Shown: one piece after another, positions 9,079 through 27,262 of the stretch
How the letters are laid out: each line of letters starts with the position of its first letter
How positions within the stretch are numbered: position 1 is the stretch's first letter
NCBI GenBank assembly: GCA_963811365.1
Contig: CAWEQW010000003.1
Location: 124,001 to 188,000, forward strand
DNA: 64,000 bases
Reading direction: 5' to 3'
Source of the DNA: CAWEQW01 sp963811365
GTDB lineage: Bacteria > Actinomycetota > Actinomycetes > Propionibacteriales > Nocardioidaceae
Made by a program: the position numbers and the translations under genes
The notes under the pieces: model-generated
What the model was told of the DNA's origin: nothing
The model's database searches: none
What the model saw: the letters and a program-made list of their open reading frames with translations, nothing else

Positions 9079-9679
9079 GCGGCTCGTCGCCCCGTCGCCC
9101 GCGGTCGCGCGGCTGCTGCTCGGGGCGCTGCTGACCCACGACACCGCGGAGGGCCGGGTCACCGTGCGGCTCACCGAGGTGGAGGCGTACGCCGGGGCGC
9201 GCGACCCGGCCTCGCACGCCTACCGGGGGCGCACCGCGCGCAACGGCGTGATGTTCGGACCGGCCGGTCACCTCTATGTGTACTTCTCCTACGGCATGCA
9301 CTGGTGCGCGAACGTCGTCACCGGTCCTGCCGGAGAGGCCTCGGCAGTCCTGTTGCGAGCCGGGGAGGTGGTCGAGGGCGTCGACCTGGCCGGGCGGCGG
9401 CGTGGGGCGCGCGTGACCTTCCGCGGGCTCGCCCGCGGGCCGGCCTGCCTCACCCAGGCGCTGGGCGTCGACCGTTCGTCCGACGGCGCGGACCTGTGCG
9501 ACGCGGCCGGGCTGCGGCTGGAGGCGGGGGAGCCGGTCCCGTCGTCGCGGGTGCTGACCGGGCCTCGTGTCGGGGTCTCGGTCGCGTACGACGTGCCCTG
9601 GCGGTTCTGGCTCGCCGAGGAGCCCACCGTGTCGGCGTACCGGCGCAGCCCCCGTGCCGGACGTCCCGGCGACACATGA
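9062..9679 (+). CDS. mpg: DNA-3-methyladenine glycosylase (AAG/MPG family)
   Basis: Removes alkylated purines in base-excision repair. From the GTG at 9062 it has about 205 residues; a TTG at 9071 is an alternative, and both overlap argH. Family features: ARLLLGALL, TEVEAYAG (with the catalytic Glu), DPASHAYRGRTARN, LYVYFSYGMHWCANVV and the substrate-pocket GPACLTQALG. No clear ribosome-binding site is visible, so translational coupling to argH is likely. A homologue sits next to tyrS in mycobacteria too. Confidence 0.88.
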   Translation: MPGLRERLVAPSPAVARLLLGALLTHDTAEGRVTVRLTEVEAYAGARDPASHAYRGRTARNGVMFGPAGHLYVYFSYGMHWCANVVTGPAGEASAVLLRAGEVVEGVDLAGRRRGARVTFRGLARGPACLTQALGVDRSSDGADLCDAAGLRLEAGEPVPSSRVLTGPRVGVSVAYDVPWRFWLAEEPTVSAYRRSPRAGRPGDT

Positions 9680-9836
9680 CCGCCGGTCCGTCGACCACGA
9701 CCGGGTGACAGCGGGGCCGACCACTCGGACCGGCAGTCGGCCCGCGAGGCGACTTGTCCGCGGCGTGCGGCTGTCGTCGACCGGAGCCGAGTGCCGGTCG
9801 GTGTGGTCGAGCCGCCGACCTTCTAGAGTGCCGCTC

Positions 9837-11189
9837 ATGCCACGCCCTCTCGCCGCCTCGACCGCCAGCGCCCTGCGCAGGATCGCTCTCGCCCGGCAGA
9901 CCGAGCATCGGGTCCCGGGCGTCTGCGCCGGCGTGGTGCGCGAGGGGGCCCTGGTCTGGCAGGACGGCGTCGGTGCCGCCGACGTCGAGAGCCCGGAGGT
10001 GCCGCCGACCCCTCGCGACCAGTTCCTGATCGCCTCCAACACCAAGACCTTCACGGCCGTGATGGTGATGCAGCTGCGCGACGAGGGCCGGCTCAGTCTC
10101 GACGACACCCTGGACACGCTCGTCCCCGAGGCAGGGCACCTCGGCATCACTGTGCGGCAGATGCTGGCGCACGTCACCGGGATGCAGCGCGAACCGGTCA
10201 CCGACGTGTGGGAGACGCTGGAGCACCCCGACCGGGCGGCCCTGGTCTCCGGGTTCGCGGAGGCCGAGCGGGTGCACCGGCCGCATCACCTCTGGCACTA
10301 CTCGAACCTGGTGTACTCGATGCTGGGTGAGGTCGTGGCGCGCCTGGACGGACGCTCCTGGGCCGAGAGCCTCCAGGTGCGGCTGCTCGACCCGCTGGAG
10401 ATGCGCCGTACGACGATCGGCCTGTCCGGTCCGGCGGTTCGCGGCTACTACGTCCCGCCGTACACCGACGTCCCGGTGAACGAGCCGGTGCTGGACCTCA
10501 AGGCGCTGGCTCCGTGCGGCGGTCTGGCCAGCACGGCCGAGGACCTGGCCCGGTGGTCGACGTTCGTGGCCGGTCCACCGTCGGAGCTGCTCGCCGCCGA
10601 CACGCTCGAGGAGATGTGCCAGCCCCAGATCATGATCGACCGCGAGCGGTGGCAGGCCGCGATGGGCCTGGGCTTCTTCCTCGTCCGCTCCGGGACCAGG
10701 ACGTACGTCGGGCACACCGGCGGCATGCCGGGGCACATCACCGGTCTGTTCACCGACCGGCAGAGCGGGACCGGGGGTGTGGTGCTGATGAACAGCACCT
10801 CCGCACCCGACCCGGCGGCGTTCGCGGTCGAGCTCGCGGACCACGTCGCGGACCACGATCCGCTCGAGCCCTCGCCGTGGCGCCCCGGCACGCAGGTGCC
10901 GCCGTCGATGGTGGACCTGCTGGGCCTCTGGTACTCCGAGGGCAGCCCTTTCGTGTTCTCGGTGCGGCAGGGGCGGCTGGAGGCGCGCGCCCAGGACCTG
11001 CCCGCGCACAAGCCGTCGTCGGTGTTCGTCGAGGTGGCGCCCGACCTCTACCGCACGGAGTCCGGCCGCGAGGCCGGCGAGCTGCTCCGGGTCGGCAGGG
11101 ACGCGGACGGCCGAGTGACCAAGCTGAACTGGGCGACCTACCTCGTGACCCGAGAGCCCTACGCCTTCGGTGAGTGGCTCGACGCGTAA
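9837..11189 (+). CDS. Serine hydrolase of the beta-lactamase / penicillin-binding protein class C family
   Basis: 450 residues. The family catalytic residues are visible: S-x-x-K in IASNTKTFTA, Y-x-N in WHYSNLVYS and HTGG in GHTGGMPGH. The remaining C-terminal domain (about 110 residues) resembles the lipocalin-like tail of such hydrolases. No signal peptide is apparent, so a cytoplasmic esterase or peptidase is more likely than a true beta-lactamase. TAGAGT (9824-9829) ends 7 bases before the ATG and no ribosome-binding site is present, so a leaderless mRNA is likely. Confidence 0.85.
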   Translation: MPRPLAASTASALRRIALARQTEHRVPGVCAGVVREGALVWQDGVGAADVESPEVPPTPRDQFLIASNTKTFTAVMVMQLRDEGRLSLDDTLDTLVPEAGHLGITVRQMLAHVTGMQREPVTDVWETLEHPDRAALVSGFAEAERVHRPHHLWHYSNLVYSMLGEVVARLDGRSWAESLQVRLLDPLEMRRTTIGLSGPAVRGYYVPPYTDVPVNEPVLDLKALAPCGGLASTAEDLARWSTFVAGPPSELLAADTLEEMCQPQIMIDRERWQAAMGLGFFLVRSGTRTYVGHTGGMPGHITGLFTDRQSGTGGVVLMNSTSAPDPAAFAVELADHVADHDPLEPSPWRPGTQVPPSMVDLLGLWYSEGSPFVFSVRQGRLEARAQDLPAHKPSSVFVEVAPDLYRTESGREAGELLRVGRDADGRVTKLNWATYLVTREPYAFGEWLDA

Positions 11190-11265
11190 CCGGTTTCCAC
11201 CCGCGTGAGCGGATGCGGCAGGCTTGAGCCCGCAGACAGCCAACCCCGATCGGAGGGCCCTCGCA

Positions 11266-12537
11266 GTGGCCACTGACCAGCACGTCCTCGACGACCTCGA
11301 GTGGCGCGGGCTCATCGCCCACGCGACCGACCGCGACGCCCTGCGCGCCGAGATGGACGACGGCCCGGTCAAGGTCTACGTGGGCTTCGACCCGACCGCG
11401 CCCAGCCTGCACTTCGGCAACCTGCTCCAGCTCGTCACGGTGCGCCGGCTGCAGGACGCCGGCCACAAGCCGTACGTCCTGGTCGGAGGCGCGACCGGCA
11501 TGATCGGCGACCCCAAGGAGGCGGGGGAGCGCCGGCTCAACAGCCTCGACACCGTCACGGCCTGGAGCGCCGAGGTCAAGAGCCAAGTCGAGCGGTTCGT
11601 CTCCTTCGACGGACCGGCGGCCGCCACGGTGGTCAACAACTACGACTGGACCGCCAGCCTGTCCACGATCGAGTTCCTTCGCGACATCGGCAAGCACTTC
11701 CCGATCAACCGGATGCTGGCTCGCGAGGTGGTGCGGTCCCGGCTCGAGAGCGGGATCTCCTACACCGAGTTCAGCTACGTGCTGCTCCAGTCGATGGACT
11801 ACCTGAACCTCTACCGCGACCACGGCGTCACGCTGCAGACCGGCGGGAGCGACCAGTGGGGCAACATCACCGCGGGTGTCGAGCTGATCCGCCGGGTGGA
11901 GGGCGCCCGGGTGAACGCGCTCGCCACTCCGCTCGTCACGAAGGCCGACGGGACGAAGTTCGGCAAGACCGAGTCGGGCACCGTGTGGCTGGACCCGGAG
12001 ATGACCTCGCCGTACGCCTTCTACCAGTTCTGGCTCAACCAGGACGACCGTGATGTCGTGTCCCTGTTGAAGTACTTCACGTTCCGCAGCCACGAGGAGA
12101 TCGAGGAGCTGGCCCGGCAGACCGAGGAGAAGCCGTTCCTGCGGGCCGCCCAGCGGGTCCTGGCCGATGACGTCACCACGCTCACCCACGGTCCGGACGA
12201 GACCGAGCGCATCAAGGCGGCGTCTGCGGCGCTGTTCGGGTCAGGTGAGCTCGGCGCCCTCGAGGCGCGGACGCTGGCAGCGGCCCTGCAGGAGGCAGGT
12301 GCGGCCCGCGTCGACCGCGACGGCCGGCTGCCGACCATGGTCGAGCTCCTCGTCGTCTCGGGGCTGTCCAAGAGCAAGGGCGAGGCGAGGCGGACGATCG
12401 CCGAGGGCGGTGCCTACCTCAACAACGCGCGGGTCGAGGACCCCGACCTGGTGCCCGGGGACGACGACCTGCTGGGTGAGGCGTGGCTGGTGCTGCGGCG
12501 CGGCAAGAGGCACATCGCCGGCGTCCAGGTGGTGTGA
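11266..12537 (+). CDS. tyrS: Tyrosyl-tRNA synthetase
   Basis: Class I synthetase charging tRNA-Tyr. The GTG at 11266 follows CGGAGGG (11251-11257) by 8 bases and gives 423 residues. The HIGH-type motif appears as PSLHFGNLLQL and the KMSKS-type motif as KADGTKFGKTESG. SDQWGNITAGVELIRR and a C-terminal S4 RNA-binding domain (roughly the last 70 residues) are also present. An upstream TTG at 11224 lies in the same frame but has no ribosome-binding site. Confidence 0.95.
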   Translation: MATDQHVLDDLEWRGLIAHATDRDALRAEMDDGPVKVYVGFDPTAPSLHFGNLLQLVTVRRLQDAGHKPYVLVGGATGMIGDPKEAGERRLNSLDTVTAWSAEVKSQVERFVSFDGPAAATVVNNYDWTASLSTIEFLRDIGKHFPINRMLAREVVRSRLESGISYTEFSYVLLQSMDYLNLYRDHGVTLQTGGSDQWGNITAGVELIRRVEGARVNALATPLVTKADGTKFGKTESGTVWLDPEMTSPYAFYQFWLNQDDRDVVSLLKYFTFRSHEEIEELARQTEEKPFLRAAQRVLADDVTTLTHGPDETERIKAASAALFGSGELGALEARTLAAALQEAGAARVDRDGRLPTMVELLVVSGLSKSKGEARRTIAEGGAYLNNARVEDPDLVPGDDDLLGEAWLVLRRGKRHIAGVQVV

Positions 12538-12599
12538 GCGCGCCAGGACCCATCGCGTTGGGCTCCCGGCGGCCCCGGCGGCCCAGCCGAGCCGGGTGC

Positions 12600-13011
12600 A
12601 GGTCTTCCCCCGGCAACGCCGCAGCCCGCTCCGAGGTCGCGGAGACCGGGGCGGACTGGTGGCTGCCGATGTGCGTCACCGCGGACGTCGCCACGTGCCT
12701 GCCGCTGTCCGAGTCCGCCGTCGCGCTCACCCTCCTGGTCGGCACGCAGTACGCCGGGCCGGGGGCGGTCGACCTTCGGCTCGTGGAGCGGAGATGGCTG
12801 CACGCCGGCTTCCCGGGGCAGCCCGACGGCCGCGGGAGCCGACTGCCTCAGGGCGGTCGCGGACGAGGTCGGCGACCGTGCCGAGGTGTACCTCGACGGC
12901 GGCATCCGACCGCGGGCGGCGCTGTGGGCACGTGCGGGTGGCGCGGGCGAGGGGTGGGCCACCTGCTGGTGGTGGCCGATGACCTCGCGGAGGCGCTGGC
13001 CCGGCCGGTGA
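12600..13011 (+). pseudogene. Remnant of an FMN-dependent alpha-hydroxy-acid dehydrogenase
   Basis: No intact frame exists here, but pieces of the lactate dehydrogenase/mycofactocin MftD family appear in order in different frames. About 12627-12750 encodes ETGADWWLPMCVTAD then LLVGTQYAGPG, like the AGAPWWLQVYV...VVGTKY part. Next comes VDLRLVERRWLHAGFPG, and at 12835-12906 GADCLRAVADEVGDRAEV then YLDGGIR, the FMN-phosphate segment. The end (DDLAEALARPVT) is again in the first frame. N-terminus absent. At least two frameshifts and several deletions are implied. Confidence 0.5.
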
Positions 13012-13155
13012 CCCGGCAGCGACGGGACCGCGGACCCGCAGGCCGTGGAATCACACCGTTGTGGTCCGGCCCCGGCGCCCGGAGCGCGGCAGCGCCGGCT
13101 AAACCCGGTCTGACCTGCGGTTGTGCCGCTGTGACGGGGGCCACTCAGAGCCGAT

Positions 13156-13184
13156 TTGACGGTGTTCCGCGGGAACCGTAATGT
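13156..13184 (+). promoter_or_regulatory. rrn1 upstream promoter (P1)
   Basis: TTGACG at 13156-13161, a 17-base spacer and TAATGT at 13179-13184 give a near-consensus housekeeping-sigma promoter about 470 bases upstream of the first 16S gene. It lies just past the pseudogene. Its counterpart in rrn2 has a different sequence, so only the downstream promoter is shared. Confidence 0.6.
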
Positions 13185-13357
13185 TCTCTCTGTCGCCAGG
13201 GAGCGGCGGGACGCAAGGCTGAGACGCCGGGCGGCCGGCCCCGAGGCGGAACCCCACAACTCTCACCTGCACCGAGGTGGACCGTGCACGCTCTCGAGCG
13301 GCCGCGGCCTGGCTCGGAGACGGTGTCTGCGGTGGAGGCTCGGACGGGCGGCCCGAT

Positions 13358-13386
13358 TTGGTCGGGCTGGTTGGACCGGGTAAGTT
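13358..13386 (+). promoter_or_regulatory. rrn1 proximal promoter (P2)
   Basis: TTGGTC at 13358-13363, 17-base spacer, TAAGTT at 13381-13386. The spacer and -10 match the rrn2 proximal promoter almost exactly, but the -35 is TTGGTC here and TTGACG in rrn2. The two operons may therefore differ in strength. Confidence 0.55.
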
Positions 13387-13389
13387 TGT

Positions 13390-13652
13390 TCGGGTTGCCC
13401 CCTGGTGTGGCCGGAAGGCTGGGTTGGGGTGTGCGCTTGATCCTTGAGAACTCAACAGTGTGCCAAAAGTCGACGAATTAATTTGTAACGCCAGTCGGCA
13501 GGTTGCGGGGGCCCTTTGTGGGTTTCTGGTATCTGTCGATGATTCCTTTGGTAGATGGTTGTCCTGCTGGTTTCGGCTGGTGGGGTGGCTTCTGCTGGGA
13601 TACTCCTAGAGTCGATGGACCTGCTGGTTTCGGCCGGTGGGCATCATGAGAT
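13390..13652 (+). other. rrn1 leader region
   Basis: Transcribed leader between P2 and 16S, conserved in rrn2. It contains TTGAGAACTCAACAGTGTGC at about 13443-13462, a motif typical of actinobacterial rRNA leaders and probably involved in antitermination or processing. Two imperfect copies of CTGCTGGTTTCGGCYGGTGG follow at about 13565 and 13621. No gene is present. Confidence 0.5.
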
Positions 13653-18632
<4,980 letters not shown>

Positions 18633-18699
18633 CAAAGATGTTGCGCGTCCACTGTGTGGTTCCCGAGTTACGGTCGGGAGACAAGGTAACTCCATAGAG

Positions 18700-18817
18700 T
18701 TTCGGCGGCCATAGCGAAAGGGAAACACCCGGCTCCATTCCGAACCCGGAAGTTAAGCCTTTCAGCGCCGATGGTACTGCAAGCGGGAGCTCGTGGGAGA
18801 GTAGGACGTCGCCGGAC
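18700..18817 (+). rRNA. 5S ribosomal RNA (rrn1)
   Basis: About 118 nt. The terminal stem TTCGGCGG pairs with the 3' CGCCGGA, and the internal CCATTCCGAACCCGGAAGTT and CGCCGATGGTACTGC are typical. It follows 23S by 67 bases and is almost identical to the second copy. Confidence 0.93.
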
Positions 18818-18826
18818 ATACTTTCG

Positions 18827-18857
18827 TGAAGGCCACCCAGACCTGGGTGGCCTCCAC
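18827..18857 (+). terminator. rrn1 terminator hairpin
   Basis: GGCCACCCAG (18831-18840) pairs perfectly with CTGGGTGGCC (18843-18852). The stem extends through GTGAA/TCCAC with one mismatch. No T tract follows, as is common in Actinobacteria. The equivalent hairpin behind rrn2 is perfect over 15 bp. Confidence 0.7.
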
Positions 18858-18956
18858 GCGTATCAGGACACTTCCTCGTCTCGGGTCCACGGTGCGGACG
18901 TGGCCGGAGACGATGTCTCAGCTTGTCCGAGCAAGGAGACGGCAGAGGAGCAGACG

Positions 18957-19873
18957 GTGGCGAACTCCAACGGTGACCGCGGCGCGGGGCGCCGGCGCGA
19001 CGGGCGGCCGACCGACGGCCCGAGCCAACGCCAGTCGTCGAACCGTGGCGCGTCCGGACGCGGCCAGGCCGGACGCAGCCAACCCGGACGTGGTTCCGGA
19101 CGCGCGGGGTCCGAGCCTCGCGGGGGCCGGCGCCAGGAGCGTCGCACGCCGGCGGACCGGACGGCAGAGCAGACGGTGTATGACGGTCCGCAGCTCGACG
19201 AGTCCATCACCGGCCGCGAGCTCGACCGCTCCGTGCTGCAGCAGCTGCGGGGGCTCCCCGACAAGCTGGCGGTGCGCGTGGCACGTCACCTGGTGGCTGC
19301 CGGCCGGTTGATCGACGAGGATCCGAAGACCGCCTACCAGCACACTCTCGCGGCTCGTGCGCGTGCCGCTCGCATCGCGCTCGTTCGCGAGGCTTGCGGT
19401 GAGGCGGCGTACGCGGCGGGTGAGTACGGCGACGTGCTGGCGGAGCTGCGCGCCGCGCGGCGGATGAACGGCGTGAACGACTATCTCCCCGTGATGGCCG
19501 ACTGTGAACGCGCCCTGGGCCGGCCCGAACGCGCCCTTGACCTGGCCCGGAACCCGGCCGTCGGCAACCTGCCCCAGGAGCTTCAGGCAGAGATGACCAT
19601 CGTCGAGGCCGGTGCGCGCCGTGATCTCGGGGAGCTCGACGGGGCGTTGCGCACCCTTGAGAACGCGCCGCTGCGGTCTCGGTCGCGCCGGAGTGGGTGG
19701 TGCGGCTCCGGTACGCCTACGCCGACACCCTGCTGTCCGCCGGACGCACCGAGGACGCACTGACCTGGTTCCATCGGACGGCCGGTGCGGCGGTGAGGGG
19801 GTACTGACGCGGCGGGGCGCGTCGAGCAGCTCGAGACGGGCGGCTCCACCGGGCGTCCTGAGGCGCCCTCCTG
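18957..19873 (+). pseudogene. Frameshifted TPR-type protein with disordered N-terminus, between the rRNA operons
   Basis: GTG at 18957 has GAGGAG 6 bases upstream. The intact part (stop at 19763) starts with about 60 Arg/Gly/Ser-rich residues, then a helical repeat region (SVLQQLRGLPDKLAVRVARH, AAYAAGEYGDVLAELRAARRM) as in actinobacterial TPR proteins found beside rrn operons. An extra G near 19690 shifts the frame. The expected continuation (EWVVRLRYAYADTLLSAGRTEDALTW) is in another frame, and a second shift leads to DAAGRVEQLE, ending at 19873. Either genuine decay or two sequencing indels; the truncated 268-residue product may still be made. Confidence 0.6.
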
Positions 19874-19881
19874 AGCCGAGT

Positions 19882-19909
19882 TTGCGGTTGCCGTCGCCTG
19901 CCGTATAGT
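19882..19909 (+). promoter_or_regulatory. rrn2 upstream promoter
   Basis: TTGCGG at 19882-19887, 16-base spacer, TATAGT at 19904-19909, directly behind the frameshifted TPR gene. It is not related in sequence to the distal promoter of rrn1. Confidence 0.5.
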
Positions 19910-19979
19910 TCACCTCGAGCGATGACACGCCGCCCGGGCAACAGCCGGAGGCGGGTCGCCTGCCGGAGCCGGAACCGAT

Positions 19980-20008
19980 TTGACGGGGCTGGTTGGACCC
20001 GGTAAGTT
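19980..20008 (+). promoter_or_regulatory. rrn2 proximal promoter
   Basis: TTGACG at 19980-19985, 17-base spacer, TAAGTT at 20003-20008. The spacer and -10 are nearly identical to rrn1 P2, with a better -35 here. From this point the two operons are duplicates, so the proximal promoter belongs to the duplicated unit. Confidence 0.6.
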
Positions 20009-20011
20009 TGT

Positions 20012-20275
20012 TCGGGTTGCCCCTTGGTGAGGCCGGAAGGCTGGGTTGGGGTGTGCGTTTGATCCTTGAGAACTCAACAGTGTGCCAAAAGTCGACGAAT
20101 TAATTTGTATAACGCCAGTCGGCAGGTTGCGGGGGCTTTTGTTGGTCTCGGTATCTGTCAACGATTCCTTTGGTAGATGGTTGTCTCTGCTGGTGTCGGC
20201 TGGTGGGGTGGCTTCTGCTGGGATACTCCTAGAGTCGATGGACCTGCTGGTTTCGGCCGGTGGGCATCATGAGAT
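20012..20275 (+). other. rrn2 leader region
   Basis: Near-copy of the rrn1 leader with the TTGAGAACTCAACAGTGTGC motif (about 20067-20086) and the CTGCTGG repeats. It differs by small indels. No gene is present. Confidence 0.5.
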
Positions 20276-25255
<4,980 letters not shown>

Positions 25256-25323
25256 CAAAGATGTTGCGCGTCCACTGTGTGGTTCCCGAGTTACGGTCGG
25301 GAGACCAAGGTAACTCCATAGAG

Positions 25324-25441
25324 TTTCGGCGGCCATAGCGAAAGGGAAACACCCGGCTCCATTCCGAACCCGGAAGTTAAGCCTTTCAGCGCCGATGGTA
25401 CTGCAAGCGGGAGCTTGTGGGAGAGTAGGACGTCGCCGGAC
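25324..25441 (+). rRNA. 5S ribosomal RNA (rrn2)
   Basis: 118 nt copy of the first 5S gene, differing at a single noticed position (GAGCTTGTGG for GAGCTCGTGG). Terminal stem TTCGGCGG with CGCCGGA. Confidence 0.93.
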
Positions 25442-25449
25442 ATACTTTC

Positions 25450-25482
25450 GTGAAGGCCACCCAGACCCTGGGTGGCCTTCAC
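25450..25482 (+). terminator. rrn2 terminator hairpin
   Basis: Perfect 15-bp inverted repeat GTGAAGGCCACCCAG / CTGGGTGGCCTTCAC with a 3-base loop, directly behind 5S. No T tract. Confidence 0.8.
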
Positions 25483-25608
25483 GCATATCCGGGCCTGCGG
25501 CCGGTTCCCGTCCCCAGGTCGACGTGATGTGGCCTTCGTCCACAGCGCAGGTCATCGCCCTGGCCCCATCACGCAGGGCTGCGGAAGGCTGGTTGGCGGA
25601 GGTGGACG

Positions 25609-25968
25609 ATGACCGAGACGTCCGAGGGCGAGCCAGCGGTGCTCAACGTGGTGGCGCTGCGGGGGCGCGTGCTGCGCGACCCGGTGGAGCGAGAGCTGCC
25701 CAGCGGTGACCTGATCGTGAAGGTGCGGCTGGGCGTGGGCCGCGACCCGACGGCCAGGCATCGCTCGACGAAGCAGACGTCCGACTGGGTGGACTGCATC
25801 GCCTGGACGTCGCGGCTGCGGCGCACCACGGGATGCTGGGCGCCCGGCGACCAGGTGCTGGTCGAGGGCGCGCTGCGCCGCCGCTTCTACCGAGCAGGTC
25901 CCACCACGGCAACCAGTCTCGAGGTCGAGCTGGTGCGGGCGCGGCGGCTGGTGCGGGCGCCGGCATGA
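25609..25968 (+). CDS. Single-stranded DNA-binding (OB-fold) protein, SSB-like
   Basis: 119 residues starting at an ATG with GGAGG about 7 bases upstream. VVALRGRVLRDPVEREL and WVDCIAW with GDQVLVEGALRRRFYR match the core OB-fold of bacterial SSB. The protein lacks the long acidic C-terminal tail ending in DDDIPF-like residues, so it is a paralogue rather than the main replicative SSB. It may serve in competence or repair. It converges on the DUF1015 gene, 18 bases away. Confidence 0.75.
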   Translation: MTETSEGEPAVLNVVALRGRVLRDPVERELPSGDLIVKVRLGVGRDPTARHRSTKQTSDWVDCIAWTSRLRRTTGCWAPGDQVLVEGALRRRFYRAGPTTATSLEVELVRARRLVRAPA

Positions 25969-25986
25969 GCCGGACCCGCACCTGCC

Positions 25987-27219
25987 TCAGGTGTCACGCA
26001 GGTCGCGCATCACCACGCCCATCCGTGGCTTGGGTGCGAACGACGTGGACTTGCGCGGCATCCGGCGGCCGCGCGCCGCCGACCCCATCACCTCATCCAG
26101 GGTGGGCGGGTTCACCGCGACGACGACACCGGGCTCGCGGGCCGTGGTGCTGAGGGCCTGGTCGAGGCTGTGGTGGTAGCCGAGCTGGCCCTCGGCCACT
26201 CCCCAGGCCGGCAGCAGGGTCTCGTGCAGCACGGCGGCGTCGACCGGGCCCGTCCGCCTGGTGCGGAGCACAGTCCAGGCCGTGCCGTCGCCGATGACGA
26301 ACGTGGCACGGTCGGGGTCGTCGCGCCCTTGCTGCTGGAGGGCGAGGGCCGCCTCGCGGTCGGGGAGGTTGCGGTACTCGTCGCCGCGCTCGAGGGAGAT
26401 CTCCTGCACGTCGGCCATCGTCAGGTCGGCGACCGACCGGTGTATCGGGCCGACGCTCAGGGGGTGGTCGTACTGGTCGACGAGGAGGGCGAGGCCGTAG
26501 TCCCACGGCGAGCCGCCGTCGGGGGCACCGGGGTCACGCTCCTGCCGCTGCAGACCGAGGTACGCCGCGTAGCGGTGGTGGCCGTCGGCGATCAGCGCCT
26601 GGCTGGCAGCCAGCTCGCTCGCCAGGCGCGCGAGCGTGTCGGCGGCCGTGACGCACCACAGCCGGTGGTGACTCCCGTCGAGCGCGCGGAAGTCCGCGAG
26701 TTCCGGGCCCGCCGTCGCTTCGTCGAGCAGCGTCCGCAGGCCGGCCGATCCTCGGTGCACCAGGAGGATCGGCTCGAGGTTGGTCTCCGTGGTTCGCATC
26801 AGCACGGTCCGGTCCTCGACGGGTCCGGGCATCACGTCCTCGTGCGGCAGGATGACCCGCTCCTCCTCGGCGCGCAGGCCCACGAGACCGATGAGACCGC
26901 GCACCATCACCTGGTCCACGACGTACTCGTAGACGTACAGCGCCGGGTGCGTGTCCGCCTTGAGGTAGCCCTTGTCCCGCCAGCTCTGGAGCCGGTCCCG
27001 CACCGCGAGGTAGGGCCGTTCGAAGTGGCGTGACAGAATCAGCCGGACGATGTTGCGCCGGTTGGCGGCCTCCAGCGTACGCACGGTGTCGGCGTCGAGC
27101 ACGTCGTAGGGCGGTGACACCACGGTGCCGAGGTCGCCGACGGCCGTCGCGTCGAAGCGGAGCCCGCGGAACGGCGCGAGCACGAACGGACGCGCACGGT
27201 CCGGGATGTCGCTGACCAT
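25987..27219 (-). CDS. DUF1015 family protein
   Basis: 410 residues from the ATG at 27219. APFRGLRFD at the start, SPPYDVLD, the conserved ALIADGHHRYAAYL and YHHSLDQAL are hallmarks of DUF1015, a widespread uncharacterised family sometimes linked to phosphoserine metabolism. No function is claimed. TACGAT (27231-27226 on the minus strand) ends 6 bases before the ATG and no ribosome-binding site is seen, so the mRNA is probably leaderless. It is divergent from the HAD gene, with only 43 bases between starts. Confidence 0.85.
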   Translation of the reverse strand: MVSDIPDRARPFVLAPFRGLRFDATAVGDLGTVVSPPYDVLDADTVRTLEAANRRNIVRLILSRHFERPYLAVRDRLQSWRDKGYLKADTHPALYVYEYVVDQVMVRGLIGLVGLRAEEERVILPHEDVMPGPVEDRTVLMRTTETNLEPILLVHRGSAGLRTLLDEATAGPELADFRALDGSHHRLWCVTAADTLARLASELAASQALIADGHHRYAAYLGLQRQERDPGAPDGGSPWDYGLALLVDQYDHPLSVGPIHRSVADLTMADVQEISLERGDEYRNLPDREAALALQQQGRDDPDRATFVIGDGTAWTVLRTRRTGPVDAAVLHETLLPAWGVAEGQLGYHHSLDQALSTTAREPGVVVAVNPPTLDEVMGSAARGRRMPRKSTSFAPKPRMGVVMRDLRDT

Positions 27220-27262
27220 CGTCGCATCGTACGAGACCCCATCAGCGCGACCGGGAGGGCCC

